This document shows, piece by piece, positions 7,767 through 17,842 of a DNA stretch of 20,595 bases (positions are counted from its first letter, which is position 1; the number at the start of each line of letters is the position of its first letter). The stretch is from Fonticula alba. Its lineage: Eukaryota > Opisthokonta > Rotosphaerida > Fonticulaceae. Made by a program: the position numbers and the translations under genes. The stretch is taken from NCBI RefSeq assembly GCF_000388065.1, contig NW_009242974.1, forward strand, positions 2,733,738 to 2,754,332, written 5' to 3'. The notes under the pieces were generated by a model. The model saw only the letters and a program-made list of their open reading frames with translations, did not search any database and was not told the DNA's origin.

Positions 7767-10700
7767 ATGTCCCTCCTGCCGGGTCCTCTTGGCCAAACAT
7801 CCGGCGGCCGGCAGACTGCTCGGCTGTATAGCCCTCCGGGTCCGCGGGAGCCCGGATCCCCGGTGCCAGTGGTCCAGCTCTTTGCCAAGCCGGCCGACCT
7901 GGATGCTCTGGCCGAGCATGTTCGCCGGTGTCCAAGCGATCGCTCCGCCGCCCTGGAGCAGCTTCGGTTGCTGTTGGACTCGAGCTTTTTCGGCCGGCGA
8001 AACCCCTCCTCCTCGCAGTCCTCCGACCTGTCTTCCAGCCCTGCCGGGCAGCTGGCCATCCCGGATGTGCAACCGCGCGACATGCAGCCCACACCCTCCG
8101 GGGTGCCAACTCGCATGCAGCAGCTCCTGCTTCGTTTCGCAGCGCGAGTGCGTCCCCCCCCCCCCCCCTGAGTCTCTCTCTCTCTCTCTCTCCCTCGTTG
8201 CTTAAACAGCCCCTTCTTTCGTGAGCCCCCCTCCCCTTCGTGTCTGACATGCTGTCCCTTTCCCCTGCCGCGCATTTTCTTTCTTCCTTCCTCTCTATCT
8301 CTCTGCCTGCCTCTCCGCCGGTTCCTGCCTCTCTTCGACTCCCCATCGGAAAGCTCGTTCTCTTGACGCCGCTGTCACTGGCGGAAATCGAGGCGGCCGG
8401 CCCGGACGTCGCTCAATACCATGTGATGCGAGAGCTGCTGCGGCGCAAGAACCAGGCCGACAGCCTCCAGTCCCCATCTGGGGCGGCCTCGGCCGATGTT
8501 CTCCCGGTGGACGGTGCCTTTTGCACGGTGATGGTACTGCGTTGGCTGCTGCGGCACTTCAGCCGGCGCACAGCCAGCCCAGCTGGCAACACGGCCGGAA
8601 GTGGAGGCAACACTGCCGCCGGCGGTGGTGGCGGTAGTGGCAGCAGCGCCAGTGTCAGTGGCCTTGCGAGTAGCGGCCCGGGCATCTGGCTCGCGCACCA
8701 GGAGGCTGCTCGTCTGGAGCCCCATCCGGCCGTCCCTCCCCCGGGGAGTCTCTTTTCCACCGGGTCGCTTACTTTCCCCGGGAAGGTGGCCATCCTGACC
8801 GATCTCGGTTTGCCCGAAAGTCCGGCGCTCTGTATGGATCTGTTGTTTGATCTGCTGACCGGGGTGCGTCCTTGGATTTGCAAGGGCTTTGGTGCTCTCT
8901 ATCCCTGGTTGCTGTTGCTGTGGGGGTTTCTTTCCTTCCCCCTCGGCCTGCCTGTCCCCTCTCTCAAACCAAGCCTCCCCGCATGCGAATTGACCTCTCC
9001 TCTGCTCGCTCGGCCGTCTGCCTCACTGCCCTGTGTCCAGACTCGCCTCGATCGCCACCTCTTCAGCGAGCACTTTGGTGATGAGGTGGCCTTCGAGCGC
9101 TTCCGCCTGGCTTCATTCCTGGATCTGCTTCGTGGACTGTTCAGTGAGCTCGCCGCCACTGGTGATCGAAATTTGCTGCCACTGGCTCGTCGGGCAGCGG
9201 AGCAGGCTCTGGCCCTGGCCACGCGTCTGCCCGCTGGGCTGGAATGTCCCGACGCATTGTCGGCTCTGACGACTTCCCTGCATCGGGCAGTGGTGGCGCT
9301 GGAAAGTGCACCTCTGCCGGCCTCCACTGCTCCATGCTTGGAGGGGGATTTTGTGTCGTCCTTTCCGGAGTTCCGCTGCCCCCTTGCACATGATGGCGAT
9401 GCTGCCGGCCCGGCATCGGGCTCTCTGGCGGCGGGTCCCTTCTTTGTCAATGACGAAAAGGCCATGGTCGTCGATGCCCAGGAGCCTCGGCCCGCGGAGG
9501 AACACTTTGGCCTGTGGTCTGCAGGGGCTCTGCTGCCCTTTTTGCCTCTGCCGGGAGCCGTTCGGGCGCGACTTGGCGCCCGCCGGCCGGGACTCCCACG
9601 GATCCTGCGCGACTTGGGGGACTTTTCACCGGAAGAGATGGAGTTCCCGATGCCGGCCCTTCGAGCGGGCAAGGCCACCGCCCGGCAGTCCCGAGCTCGG
9701 GGCTCGAAGGAGCCTCTGACGTCTCGGTCTCCCGGGAACAGCACCTCGGCTGACCAAGAGGCCGGCGCTGAGACCGGGCCCACCGGTGTCCCTTCGATCA
9801 CCCTTCCCCCGGCCCCGGCCCCGGCCCCGGCCCCGGTCTTGCCCTCAGTGCCAGTGCTCCCTCCGGTTCCGATGTTGCCCCCGGCCCCGGTGCCCGTGCC
9901 GAGTGAGAGACCCGAGTCTGGGGGTGGCCCGGTGTCGGCCCCGGCCCCGGCCCCGGCCCCGGCCCCGGCCCCGGCCCCGGCGCCCGGCGGTTCGCTCATC
10001 GACGCGGCACGCGCCCATGAGGATGGCATTGTCGGAGTCCTACGCCAAGCCGTGCGGGACCCATCGCTGCTGGATCTGCAAACCAAACTCTGCAAGATGT
10101 GGACCCTGATCAGCGATCACAATCGCATCCGCAAGGTTCTGGACGTGGTGCAGTACATTGAATTCCTTCAAGCCCTGCTGAATGAGCCCTTCCTTTCCAG
10201 CCAAACGGTATTGCCATTCGATTTGCTGGCAGCCGGCGCCTTCCGGGCGGATGCAATTGCTGCTGGACATGCGGCTGGGCTTCCGCAGCTTCCCAGTGCC
10301 CCGGGGGCCAACCCATCAGCCGCGGCAGCCGATGGTGGTGAAGCCACCGGCGGATCGCCCCCCGGCCAGTCGGCCACCGGTTCCGGCTCGACTCCCGGGT
10401 CGCCAGCCACGACGGTCACATCGGTCGATGCTGACGCCCTCGCGCGGTATGTCCAATTTGTGGATACCTTCCGCCAGGAGTCGCCGGTGACTCGGCGCCG
10501 GAGGCGCATGCGTCTTGGCTTTGCCGTGGTCGAGCAGCTGCCTCAGCGCGTGGTCAAGCACATTTGCATGGTGCTTCCCTTCCCCCCGCCGCGGGTGTAT
10601 GTGCGTCCTTCTCTCGGCATGCCCATGTGCTTGGGCTTCCCTGTTGGCGCCCCCCCCCCCCCCCCCCCTCCCCCCTGGCCCCAAGTCGACATGGGCCCTT

Positions 10701-11156
10701 TTAGATGCACATGTGGCGATGCCCCGCGCCTTGCCCTCCCCTCTCCCCCTCCGCCACATGTCACTGACACTCTTCCATCCTGAAAGGCTGATCTACTGGC
10801 TCTCTCTTGTGGCCGCGCAGCAAGTATGATTGCTGCCTCTCTTGTGGAATTGCGGCCGCCGACGCGGCAGCTTCTGCCGGAGAGTGAACCCGGTGCCGGG
10901 GCGCTGGCCGAAATTCTTGGCGGCATGCGGGACCTCCGAAGCATCCTGGCCCGTCTAAACCAAACCCTCGCTCCTCCTGCGGGTGGTCCAGCCGAAAGCC
11001 CCGCGCGGCCCGTTTTTGCCCAGTGGTTCTTGCTGGCAACAGCCAGGTGGGTCCGCCAGCGTGACCATCAGCCGGCGTGTCGCGTGCCGCGCTTTGATGC
11101 ACTGGATCGTGTGGTGACCGCGGCCGGGGCCCTTCGCAGTGGGGTGTCCCCGGCTG

Positions 11157-11188
<32 letters not shown>

Positions 11189-12037
11189 TCTCCGACCGAC
11201 CCGCAGGATCCGGAGATGTCCTTGATTTTGGCCGCCGAGGAGGCATCTGCCTCGAGTGGCGGGTTCTTCCCGGTGGTGGATGGTCTCCGGGCAATTGCCC
11301 ACAGCCTCCTTCGATGGCTGGTTTTCCAGCTGGATGACTTCCCGGCTGCCGTGCTGGAGCGCGCTCTTCCGGCGGACCGGCGTCTGGTGGCCGAGGCTTC
11401 CACCGGCCCGGTGGGCACCGACACCGGGGCGCTTCCCCTGTTGGCGGGGCTTGGCCTGCTGTCCGAGCGACTGCCCGCGCCATTGGCCCCGAGCGAGGCC
11501 ACTCTGGGGCGTTTGCGCGGTCGGCGTCTCTTCCTCGTGGCACAGCCGCTGCTCGAGTCTCTGGATCCGCGCGTGGGGCTGGTTTTCTGGATGCTCCTTT
11601 GCTCGCTGTGCAGCCGGACTGCCTTTGAGACGCGGCGTCTGGCCACCGGTCGCGTGTCCGGGTCATCGCCCGGGGCCGGGGCCGCGGGCGCTGGCGGCTG
11701 TGTTTCCCCGGGTGCCGGGGGCCTTGCCGAGTTGCTCGGTGGCCGGGGCCGGCATCGGTTGGACACCTTCACCGATCCGGCTGCCTCATGTGGTTCCTTG
11801 TCGGTCCTCTGCTTGGATCTGGAGCAACTGCGTGAATCCGGTGACCCACTTGACCCGGCTGCCATGGTGCCAGATGTGCCCGGCTTGCGTGGGTGTTCGA
11901 CTCTTCTTCATCGAGTTGGTCGGTTTGCCGACCGGCAGCTGGCCGCTTCGCTGGCGGTGAGACCGCTTGTCGCAGTGCGTTTGACCAACGATTGCGTGGT
12001 CTTTTGTCCCTGTCTGAGGGACGGGGCGAGGAGGATA

Positions 12038-12078
<41 letters not shown>

Positions 12079-13848
12079 AGGCTGACCATTTTCATCTTCA
12101 AACTCCCGATCGCCTTCGAGCAGGTTGATGCACTGGCGCATTTCATCGTGGACGCGGGTCGGTATTGGCTCGTTCCGGCCCTTCAGGCACTCCACCAGGC
12201 TCGCCCCATGCCACCCCGGCCACGCTCCCTTGGCCTGTCGTTTGACACCGAGCTGCAATTGGCCTTCTCAGCCGCTTACATGGAGCTCTATCACCAGACT
12301 GGCCAATCGGCCGAGGTGATCCGGTATGGCGAATTCCCCCTCCCCCTCCTGCCCCGTGCCCCCTCCCGCCCCCCTCCCCTCTCTTCATCGTGCACTCACC
12401 GGTATGCTGCTTTGCGCCATGCTAACCTGTCCAATGAAGCACCTTCGCCAACTCCGGGATTGGGGACGTTCTGCTGGCCGACGCGATTGGCATCGGTCCA
12501 GGTGCCACACGAGTAGCCCTGCCGCAGATTGATGCTCTGTTGGAGGATATCTGCCCGGATGCAAGCGCCGGCTTCGCCGCACTGGCAGCCCTGCGTCGGC
12601 GCCAGGTGGCCGAAGTTGCCGGCCCCGGCGCGCCGGCCGCCCCAGTGTACGGGTCGATTCGCCAATTGCTGGATGAGGGTCTTTCGCTGTTGGCTCGGCG
12701 GGCCGTGCGTAGCCTCGTCGAAGCATCCCCCTTCGCTGGGGAATTGAACCGGCCCCAGGGGGCTTGTGCAGCTGCCTTGGCCGCAGTCACTCCCCTGCCT
12801 GGGGACCATCCCCTGGCCGCGGCATCGCTGCTGGACCTGCAGCCGGCCGCCGGTGCGGTGGTCTATGCCCCGGGGCTGCTGGGCCCGGATTTGGGCGACA
12901 CGGCCTTCCGGGCTGAGCCTGGCTCCTCGTTGGCTCGGTATGGGCCAAATTCCGGTCCCCTGCCGGCGCCTGTGGCCCAATCCGAGGAGCGTCTTCTGTT
13001 GCTGGTCGCCAGCGAGGCACTGGCACCGCGCTTGGCGGCGACACACGAGTTCCATGTGCTCTTGATTCATCGTCTCGTGGTGGCTCTGGTCGCGGAACGG
13101 CGTGCGTGTGCCCTCCTGCCCATCTCTCCCTCGGTCTTTCTCTCTCTCTCTCTCTCCCTGCCTTTGTCTCTGTGTCCTGGTGACAGGCATCCGATGCATT
13201 TACTGACTCCCTGTCGGCCTGGTGGGTGTGTTTGCAGGGCATGCGGTTGCGGCACTCGTCTGCCAGCTGATTCCGCTGGAGTTCGGCCACCTCTTCCATC
13301 CGATCCTCGAGGCGGCACCCGCAGCCGTGGCCCGGTTTTCGGATTTACTGGCTGGCCCGAACTTTCTCCGACCCAGCCTCGGTCACTCGCTCGAGGAGCT
13401 TATCCATTTCTCGTGGGAGCCACGCTTGCTGCAGTCCCTGGCAGGTGCGCTGTTGCTTCGCTGCCCCTCTCGTCTCCCTGCCGGCCCTTCCCCTGTCTTG
13501 CGATCATCTTGTGCGAGCGGCCCCTTTGCCCTTGACTGACCTTCTCTCTCTCTCTCTCTCCTCCTCCCACTCCTGATCCCGATATCGCCGTTAGGCATCA
13601 TCAAGCACCAGGGCCCAGCCGGATCGACTCACCCATCCTTCACACGTGTGTCCGAGGCAATCGCTCGCCGGCCGGTGCTCATCCCCCAACACCGAAAGGC
13701 CCTGTTGGCTGGAGAGCTCCTGCGGACCATTTGCTCGTCCTCCCGCGTCCGAGATCAGCTCTCCGGGCAGCTTGTCGCTCGACAGCAGCTTGTCGATGGA
13801 TTTGAGACGGCACCCAAGCATGAGCTTGCCTTCCTTGCCTGGGATTAA
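7767..13848 (+). CDS. Very large helical protein, possible NELF-C/D (TH1) subunit
   Basis: Predicted CDS: 7767-8147, 8354-8863, 9041-10570, 10787-11956, 12124-12323, 12440-13101, 13238-13444, 13595-13848; about 1637 aa. All exon phases agree. The ATG at 7767 has the context ACCATGT. The protein is rich in Leu/Ala helices, without a signal peptide or catalytic motif, and carries Pro-Ala repeats, Gly/Ser inserts and Ala runs. By eye several segments resemble metazoan TH1/NELF-C in the same order: a KMWTLI...FLQALLNEPF block (about 646-680), KHICMADLL (about 804), RPVFAQWF...RWV (about 880), DALAHFIVDAGRYWLVP (about 1199-1215) and FGHLFHPILE (about 1502). NELF-C/D is about 590 aa and acts in nuclear Pol II pausing, so this would be almost three times longer. 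The comparison is from memory of the family pattern, not a search; another helical-repeat family is possible. The third intron's donor could be 10601 (GTGCGT) instead of 10571, adding 10 residues. Confidence 0.5.
8154..8192 (+). repeat. C15 run plus CT repeat in first intron
   Basis: Fifteen C (8154-8168) followed by a (CT)n tract to about 8192, beginning just after the donor GTGCGT at 8148. The acceptor lies some 160 nt downstream (AAAG at 8350-8353), so this pyrimidine tract is on the donor side rather than next to the acceptor. Confidence 0.9.
9810..9982 (+). repeat. GGCCCC hexanucleotide repeats coding for Pro-Ala runs
   Basis: Two blocks (about 9810-9835 and 9938-9980) of tandem GGCCCC-type hexamers encode alternating Pro and Ala inside the third exon of the large helical gene, in a Pro-rich linker. 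The antisense strand reads as Gly-Ala repeats, producing a long but spurious minus-strand frame (8899-10095). A linker of this kind should be disordered and prone to length variation. Confidence 0.9.
10650..10676 (+). repeat. C19 run in third intron of the large helical gene
   Basis: Nineteen C at 10650-10668, then TCCCCCCT. It sits in the middle of the intron 10571-10786. The intron happens to be open in the upstream reading frame up to the TGA at 10781-10783, six bases upstream of the proposed exon start. Confidence 0.9.
12041..12076 (+). repeat. (CT)18 intronic microsatellite
   Basis: Pure CT dinucleotide repeat inside the intron 11957-12123 of the large helical gene, ending about 47 nt before the acceptor GCAG at 12120-12123. 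Similar shorter CT tracts occur in the introns 13102-13237 and 13445-13594 of the same gene. Confidence 0.95.
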
Positions 13849-14094
13849 CCCCCCCCCCCCCCCGCCCTGGGAAGGTCGCCTGGGGGGAGGGGTTTGGCGC
13901 CCGGGGACCCTGCCTTTGACACATGCAATAGACTTCCACATCCCTGGTTTGGCACTCAGATCGGATTTCGAGGGAGCACATTCAATGTGGGTTGTGTGAG
14001 TGTTTTTTTTTTGCACCCCAAAGAGGAGGAGGCAGAGGAGGGGGAAGGGGAGAAGAGGGGAAAAGACACGGGAAAGGAGGTGGCGCGCCGCCCC
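13849..14094. other. Convergent intergenic spacer with C15 directly after a stop codon
   Basis: 246 bp between the TAA at 13846-13848 (plus gene) and the PRMT7 stop at 14095 (minus gene). Fifteen C follow the TAA without a gap (13849-13863). The PRMT7 side (14021-14080) is G/A-rich on the plus strand, so the PRMT7 3' UTR is C/T-rich. There is a T9 tract at 14004-14012. Both 3' UTRs must be short or overlap. No gene is seen. Confidence 0.7.
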
Positions 14095-16974
14095 TTACGG
14101 GGCCAGATGGTCAACACGGCGAGCACGGAGCCGGAGCTGAGGCGTGACATCCTTGCTGTCATCATCATCGCCATCCACAGGGGCAGGGCTTAGCCAAACC
14201 TCCAGCTCAATGGCGTGCGCGTTCTCCTCCCCCGGGGGGAGAAGTAGCACACCATGCTTCAGCCAATGGGCAGCCTCGGCAAGTGGGGAATCATCAGCCC
14301 GGGGCTCCCCGGGGCCGGCATACCGAATGGAGAAAACAATGGAATCGGCCAGATGCCTGTCCGAGGGGCTTTTGCAACGAAGCAGGGCTCGAGCTACGAG
14401 AGTGGCACCAGTCCCTGGCGCTGGCAGCGCGTCGGCGGAAAAGTCGACCCTCCAGACGGCCGGATTTGGGCAAGTGTCTCCCAAATCGGCTTGGGTATCC
14501 AGCAGCCGGTGGGGATATTGCCCAAGGGCATATGCCTCGCAGAGGGAGGACCAGCCATCACCTTGCACGACCGCAGCCGAGTCGAGCGACCCGGTGACCG
14601 AGGAAAAGTGCGCCAAATCCAAAGCAAGGGGGGCTGGCCGGGAGCTCGACCGGCCCCAAGGCGTCTCATGGAGAGACCAATCGACGAGCAGCGGCCGGGG
14701 CAGGGGTGCATGCGCCTGCCACAGCTCCGGCAGAGCGGCCAGCTGCGCATGCAGGGAAAAGCCTCCGGGCGCCAGATTGGCAATGCCGGCGTCAAGCGCC
14801 TGTCGGGCCATGCCCCAAGCGCCGAGTGCCTCGAGCCAGGGCAGCTGCCCCTGGCACGCGCCGAGGAAAGGCTCCTGCAGGAAGACATCCCAAGGGGCCG
14901 CGTGGGGGGCATTCGAGAGGGCACAGTGCGGGAGCAGACGCACAGTCAGCGCCCCCGGGGGATGCCCATCAGCCAGGACATCTCCCGGCCAGGATCCCAG
15001 TCGCCCGGCCACAATGTGCACATCGGGGAAGGCCGCGGCGAGGGCCGTCTCGGTGGCCGCCACCGGACTGGAGCTTAGGTGACTGATGAAGATGACCCCT
15101 GCGAAGTCCTGCTCAAGGGCCGCGGCCACAATCACCAAAGGCAGGGCATGGTCATCTGCGCGCACGAGAACACGTCGAGAGCCACCGAGCCCGGGGGATG
15201 TCGCCCGGTCAAGAGCCCATCCCGCTGCCCGGCGCTGTGGCAGCCAATACCCCGGCCCGAGATTCAGTTGGGCAATGCGCTCACGCGACAGGCGATGGTG
15301 CAGCCGGCAGTGGCAACTCCCCGGGCCGGCGGGCGGGAAGTCCGAGGCAGGAGCCGGGTCGGCGCCGGGCCGAGCATCTGCCCACATGGCCCAGGCATTA
15401 TGCCACACGCCGAGAGTCACCGAGGTGGGCGCTTCGTCCCCCGCAAGGGGAAACGGCCGGGCCAGAGGGCAAAGGATCTGTGTCCAGTGATCACGCCAGG
15501 GGTACGGCCCGGCAGCCAGGGCATCTGGACAGCCGGAGGCTGCCCATTCGGGGGCGGTGCTGATGCGCAACGGCCGGAAGGCATGCTCACACCCACGCTG
15601 TAGCTGCTCGCTGGCAGGGCACCCACACTGCTCCGAGATGAAGGCCGCATCGTCGTCGGCCAAGTGCCCGGCCATGGATGGCTCATTGTCGGCCGGGATG
15701 GGGATGGAGTCGGGAAGGAAGAGGTCGGCCGTCCACCACACAAGCAGAGCCTCGGCCACGGGGGGACCACCGCCGGTGCCGGGGGTCCGAGGCAGGAGAG
15801 GGACGCAAGCGGATCGACTAAACTCCGGCTCATCGCCGCAGTCATCCTCGCTGTCATAGCCATCGGTCGTATCACCGGTGTCGGTTTGGCTCGCCCAGGC
15901 ATCGGCCTCGCTGTCACTGCCATCGATGTCACGGTACAGGGGGGCGGGATGCTCGGCCCCCGGGCACTCGCCGAACCACGGGCGCTCGGGATGCTCGCGC
16001 AGGTCAAAGCTCAACGCTCGCCAGGGCAGGGTCAGTGGCTGGATCTTGCCCTTCATGGATGGGGAGTTGACCTGCACGGAGAGGGGCACCGGGAGGGCGT
16101 GGCAGGGAATGGCCGACCCGTGAGCCGGCAAGGTGGGCGACTGAAAGTGCAGTGTCTCGCCGGCCGGGCCGACGCCCACCTGCGCGCCGGCACACGAGAA
16201 GGAGGCCGACACCGAGGGGGCCACGGCCACCAACTGCATGTAGAGGGTTGCCCGAGCTGGGACCACAGGCGCGCCGGGCTTGAGCAAGCCCCGCCGGCGA
16301 GCATCCCGCACAACGGCCAGCAACCCCTCGCCGACCATCTCATTGTCCAGGAGTTCGGTCACCAGAAGGTCGGCTGGGCCGCCGAGATGTCTGTCTGATG
16401 TGGCACAGCAGAGATGGAGTTAGAGGGGCGAGTTGCTTGGGCCATGTCCCGGCTTTTTGTCGGCCCACTTTGCGCATTCAAACGGGCCCACACTGGGCCA
16501 CATCGTACTGGGTAGCAATGAGGTGCTCCTCTTGGCAAGCACCCGCACCGGGGCCGGGTGCCTCGAGCCGGACGTGCAGCTGGCCTCGCCCGGGGGGTTG
16601 TCACGGACCACTCTCTGGGCAGCCGCAGCCACGAGGGGCACCGCTTCGCAAGCAACTACCTCACTCACAACCCCCGGAGGAGCCACTCGGGCCGCCAGCA
16701 AGGCCAGTAGCCCGCTGCCTGTGCCGATGTCCAGCACTTTCAGACCGCCCGCTGGACGTCGGTCCGGTTGGAGGTGAAGCTGCTCAAGGGACAGCCGCAG
16801 GCCCCGGGCAAAGGCGGCATTTCGCTCAAAGTCCAGGACCATCGACGCGTGCAGGGAATCCGCGACCGCCTCCGAGGAGTCCATATGGCCGATGGTGGTG
16901 GGAGGGTCGGAGGGCGGTGCCAGCATGGGGGGGCCATGCCGCGCCACCACTGCCGCCTCAGACGGTGCCATCAT
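14095..16974 (-). CDS. PRMT7: Protein arginine N-methyltransferase 7 (PRMT7)
   Basis: Predicted CDS: complement of 16974-16509 and 16394-14095; 921 aa. PRMT7 transfers methyl groups from S-adenosylmethionine to arginine, giving monomethyl-arginine. Module 1: a helix with DFERNAAFARGL about 48-59; SAM motif I VLDIGTGSGLL at 80-90; acidic E110 at the end of strand 2; the KRST segment about 148-151; the double-E loop TELLDNEMVGEG with E169 and E178; and a DHW loop at 457-459 matching the family DHW/THW loop. Module 2 is degenerate, as in all PRMT7: a VLVRADDHALPLVIVAAAL segment replaces motif I, followed by FLQEPF, then an LPWLEALGAWGMARQALD helix and AHWLKHGVLLLPPGEE near the C-terminus. It is longer than animal PRMT7 (about 690 aa); part of the excess is an acidic Asp/Glu/Ser/Thr insert at about 311-348. 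The intron joins in phase 1 (A|AC). The start at 16974 is the first of two adjacent ATGs; 16971 is equivalent. Confidence 0.92.
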
Positions 16975-17842
16975 TCCGAACGTCGACAGATGCCCAAGGG
17001 AAGGGAGTGGCCAAGGTGTGAGGCAAAAGGAGGGGACTTCAAGGAATAGGGGGGGGGGGGAGGGGGCGGGGGGTATGGAGCCAAGTTGCATGCGCGGGAC
17101 CCAACACCAGGGCCCATAAATAAATGCCCACCGCCGTCATCATCACGACCCTGCGCGGTTCCCTGGCCGCCCCCCGTATATTGTGCCCGAGAGAGCGTGA
17201 GAGAGCGAGAGAGCGAGGGAGGAAAATGTCCACGTCTTTTTTATCTATTTCAGCGGGTGGGAGAGGTATATACTTCGGCTGAAGGGAAATGCGTGCGGAA
17301 GGCGCGCAAAGTAGCACATGTATGCATGGTCGAGGGGGAGCACATGCCAGGGGGTTGGGGGGGACGAAGATAATGATACAAGGAGGCTGGCCCGCACGCG
17401 GACATCATGCAAAAACAGACATGCACCTGTTTGCACCTTCGCACAAATGGCAAACGGGGGGGGGGGGGATTGAGAGCCGGCGGATCGCACCTGTTTCCTC
17501 TCAGTTCCTCTCTCTCTCTCTCTCTTTCTCCCGGCGCTCCGACGTCCAGGTCCCGCGTGCCCCGCGGCTGATGGCGGGAGCATGTACTCCGTTGGCAACT
17601 GAAATGGCTGGATGTTCCCACGCGTCGGGGATCTCCTCGGGTACCATGATGGGCTTGAGGGCGCGGGAGGGGGGGGGGGGGGGGGGGGGGGGGGAGAGGG
17701 AGAGAAAGCTGGAGGGAGAGGGCCTTCTAAGCCGTGTGTCTTCTCTCTCTCTCTCACACACACACACACAGCTGGCCTCACAAAGCACAGAGCCGCCCTC
17801 CAGAGGATACCCCGGGAGGGGAAGGCCAGGCCTGCCTATGGC
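16975..17842. other. Intergenic region between CDC14 and PRMT7
   Basis: 868 bp that should hold the CDC14 3' end and the PRMT7 promoter. It contains a G12 run (17049-17060), TATATA at 17267-17272 and an A/T-rich patch at 17234-17252 that read as TATA-like on the minus strand about 260-300 nt upstream of the PRMT7 ATG, a G13 run (17456-17468), CT repeats near 17508-17526, a G26 run (17669-17694) and a TC/AC repeat (17743-17770). A 92-codon minus-strand frame at 17039-17317 has one hydrophobic stretch but no homology that I recognise. I call no gene here. Confidence 0.55.
17669..17770. repeat. G26 homopolymer with adjoining GA and TC/AC tracts
   Basis: A 26-base G-run (17669-17694), followed by GA-rich sequence, a TC repeat and an AC repeat at 17743-17770. 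It lies about 75 nt downstream of the CDC14 stop in minus-strand sense, where it reads as GT/GA repeats followed by a long C-run. The exact length of such a run is prone to sequencing and polymerase slippage error. Confidence 0.9.

Noticed and set aside
6794-8275. 493-codon minus-strand frame covering the divergent region
   Set aside because: It is antisense to the well-supported first exon of the plus-strand gene and overlaps RMI1 in another frame. It is Arg/Gly-rich low complexity. A PPQKRRK nuclear-localisation-like stretch near 7160 could mark a 5' RMI1 exon, but its obvious donor (AAA|GTGCTC) is out of phase with the RMI1 frame.
8899-10095. 398-codon minus-strand frame with Gly-Ala repeats
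   Set aside because: It is the antisense shadow of the Pro-Ala hexamer repeats in exon 3 of the plus-strand gene, with no start context or domain.
14144-15082. 312-codon plus-strand frame opposite PRMT7
   Set aside because: GC-rich antisense shadow of the second PRMT7 exon; no domain, and Ser/Arg/Gly composition typical of shadows.
17039-17317. 92-codon minus-strand frame with a hydrophobic stretch upstream of PRMT7
   Set aside because: Only one hydrophobic run (GIYLWALVLG), no homology, and it crosses TATA-like and G-run sequence that looks regulatory. Possible upstream frame, not supported as a gene.
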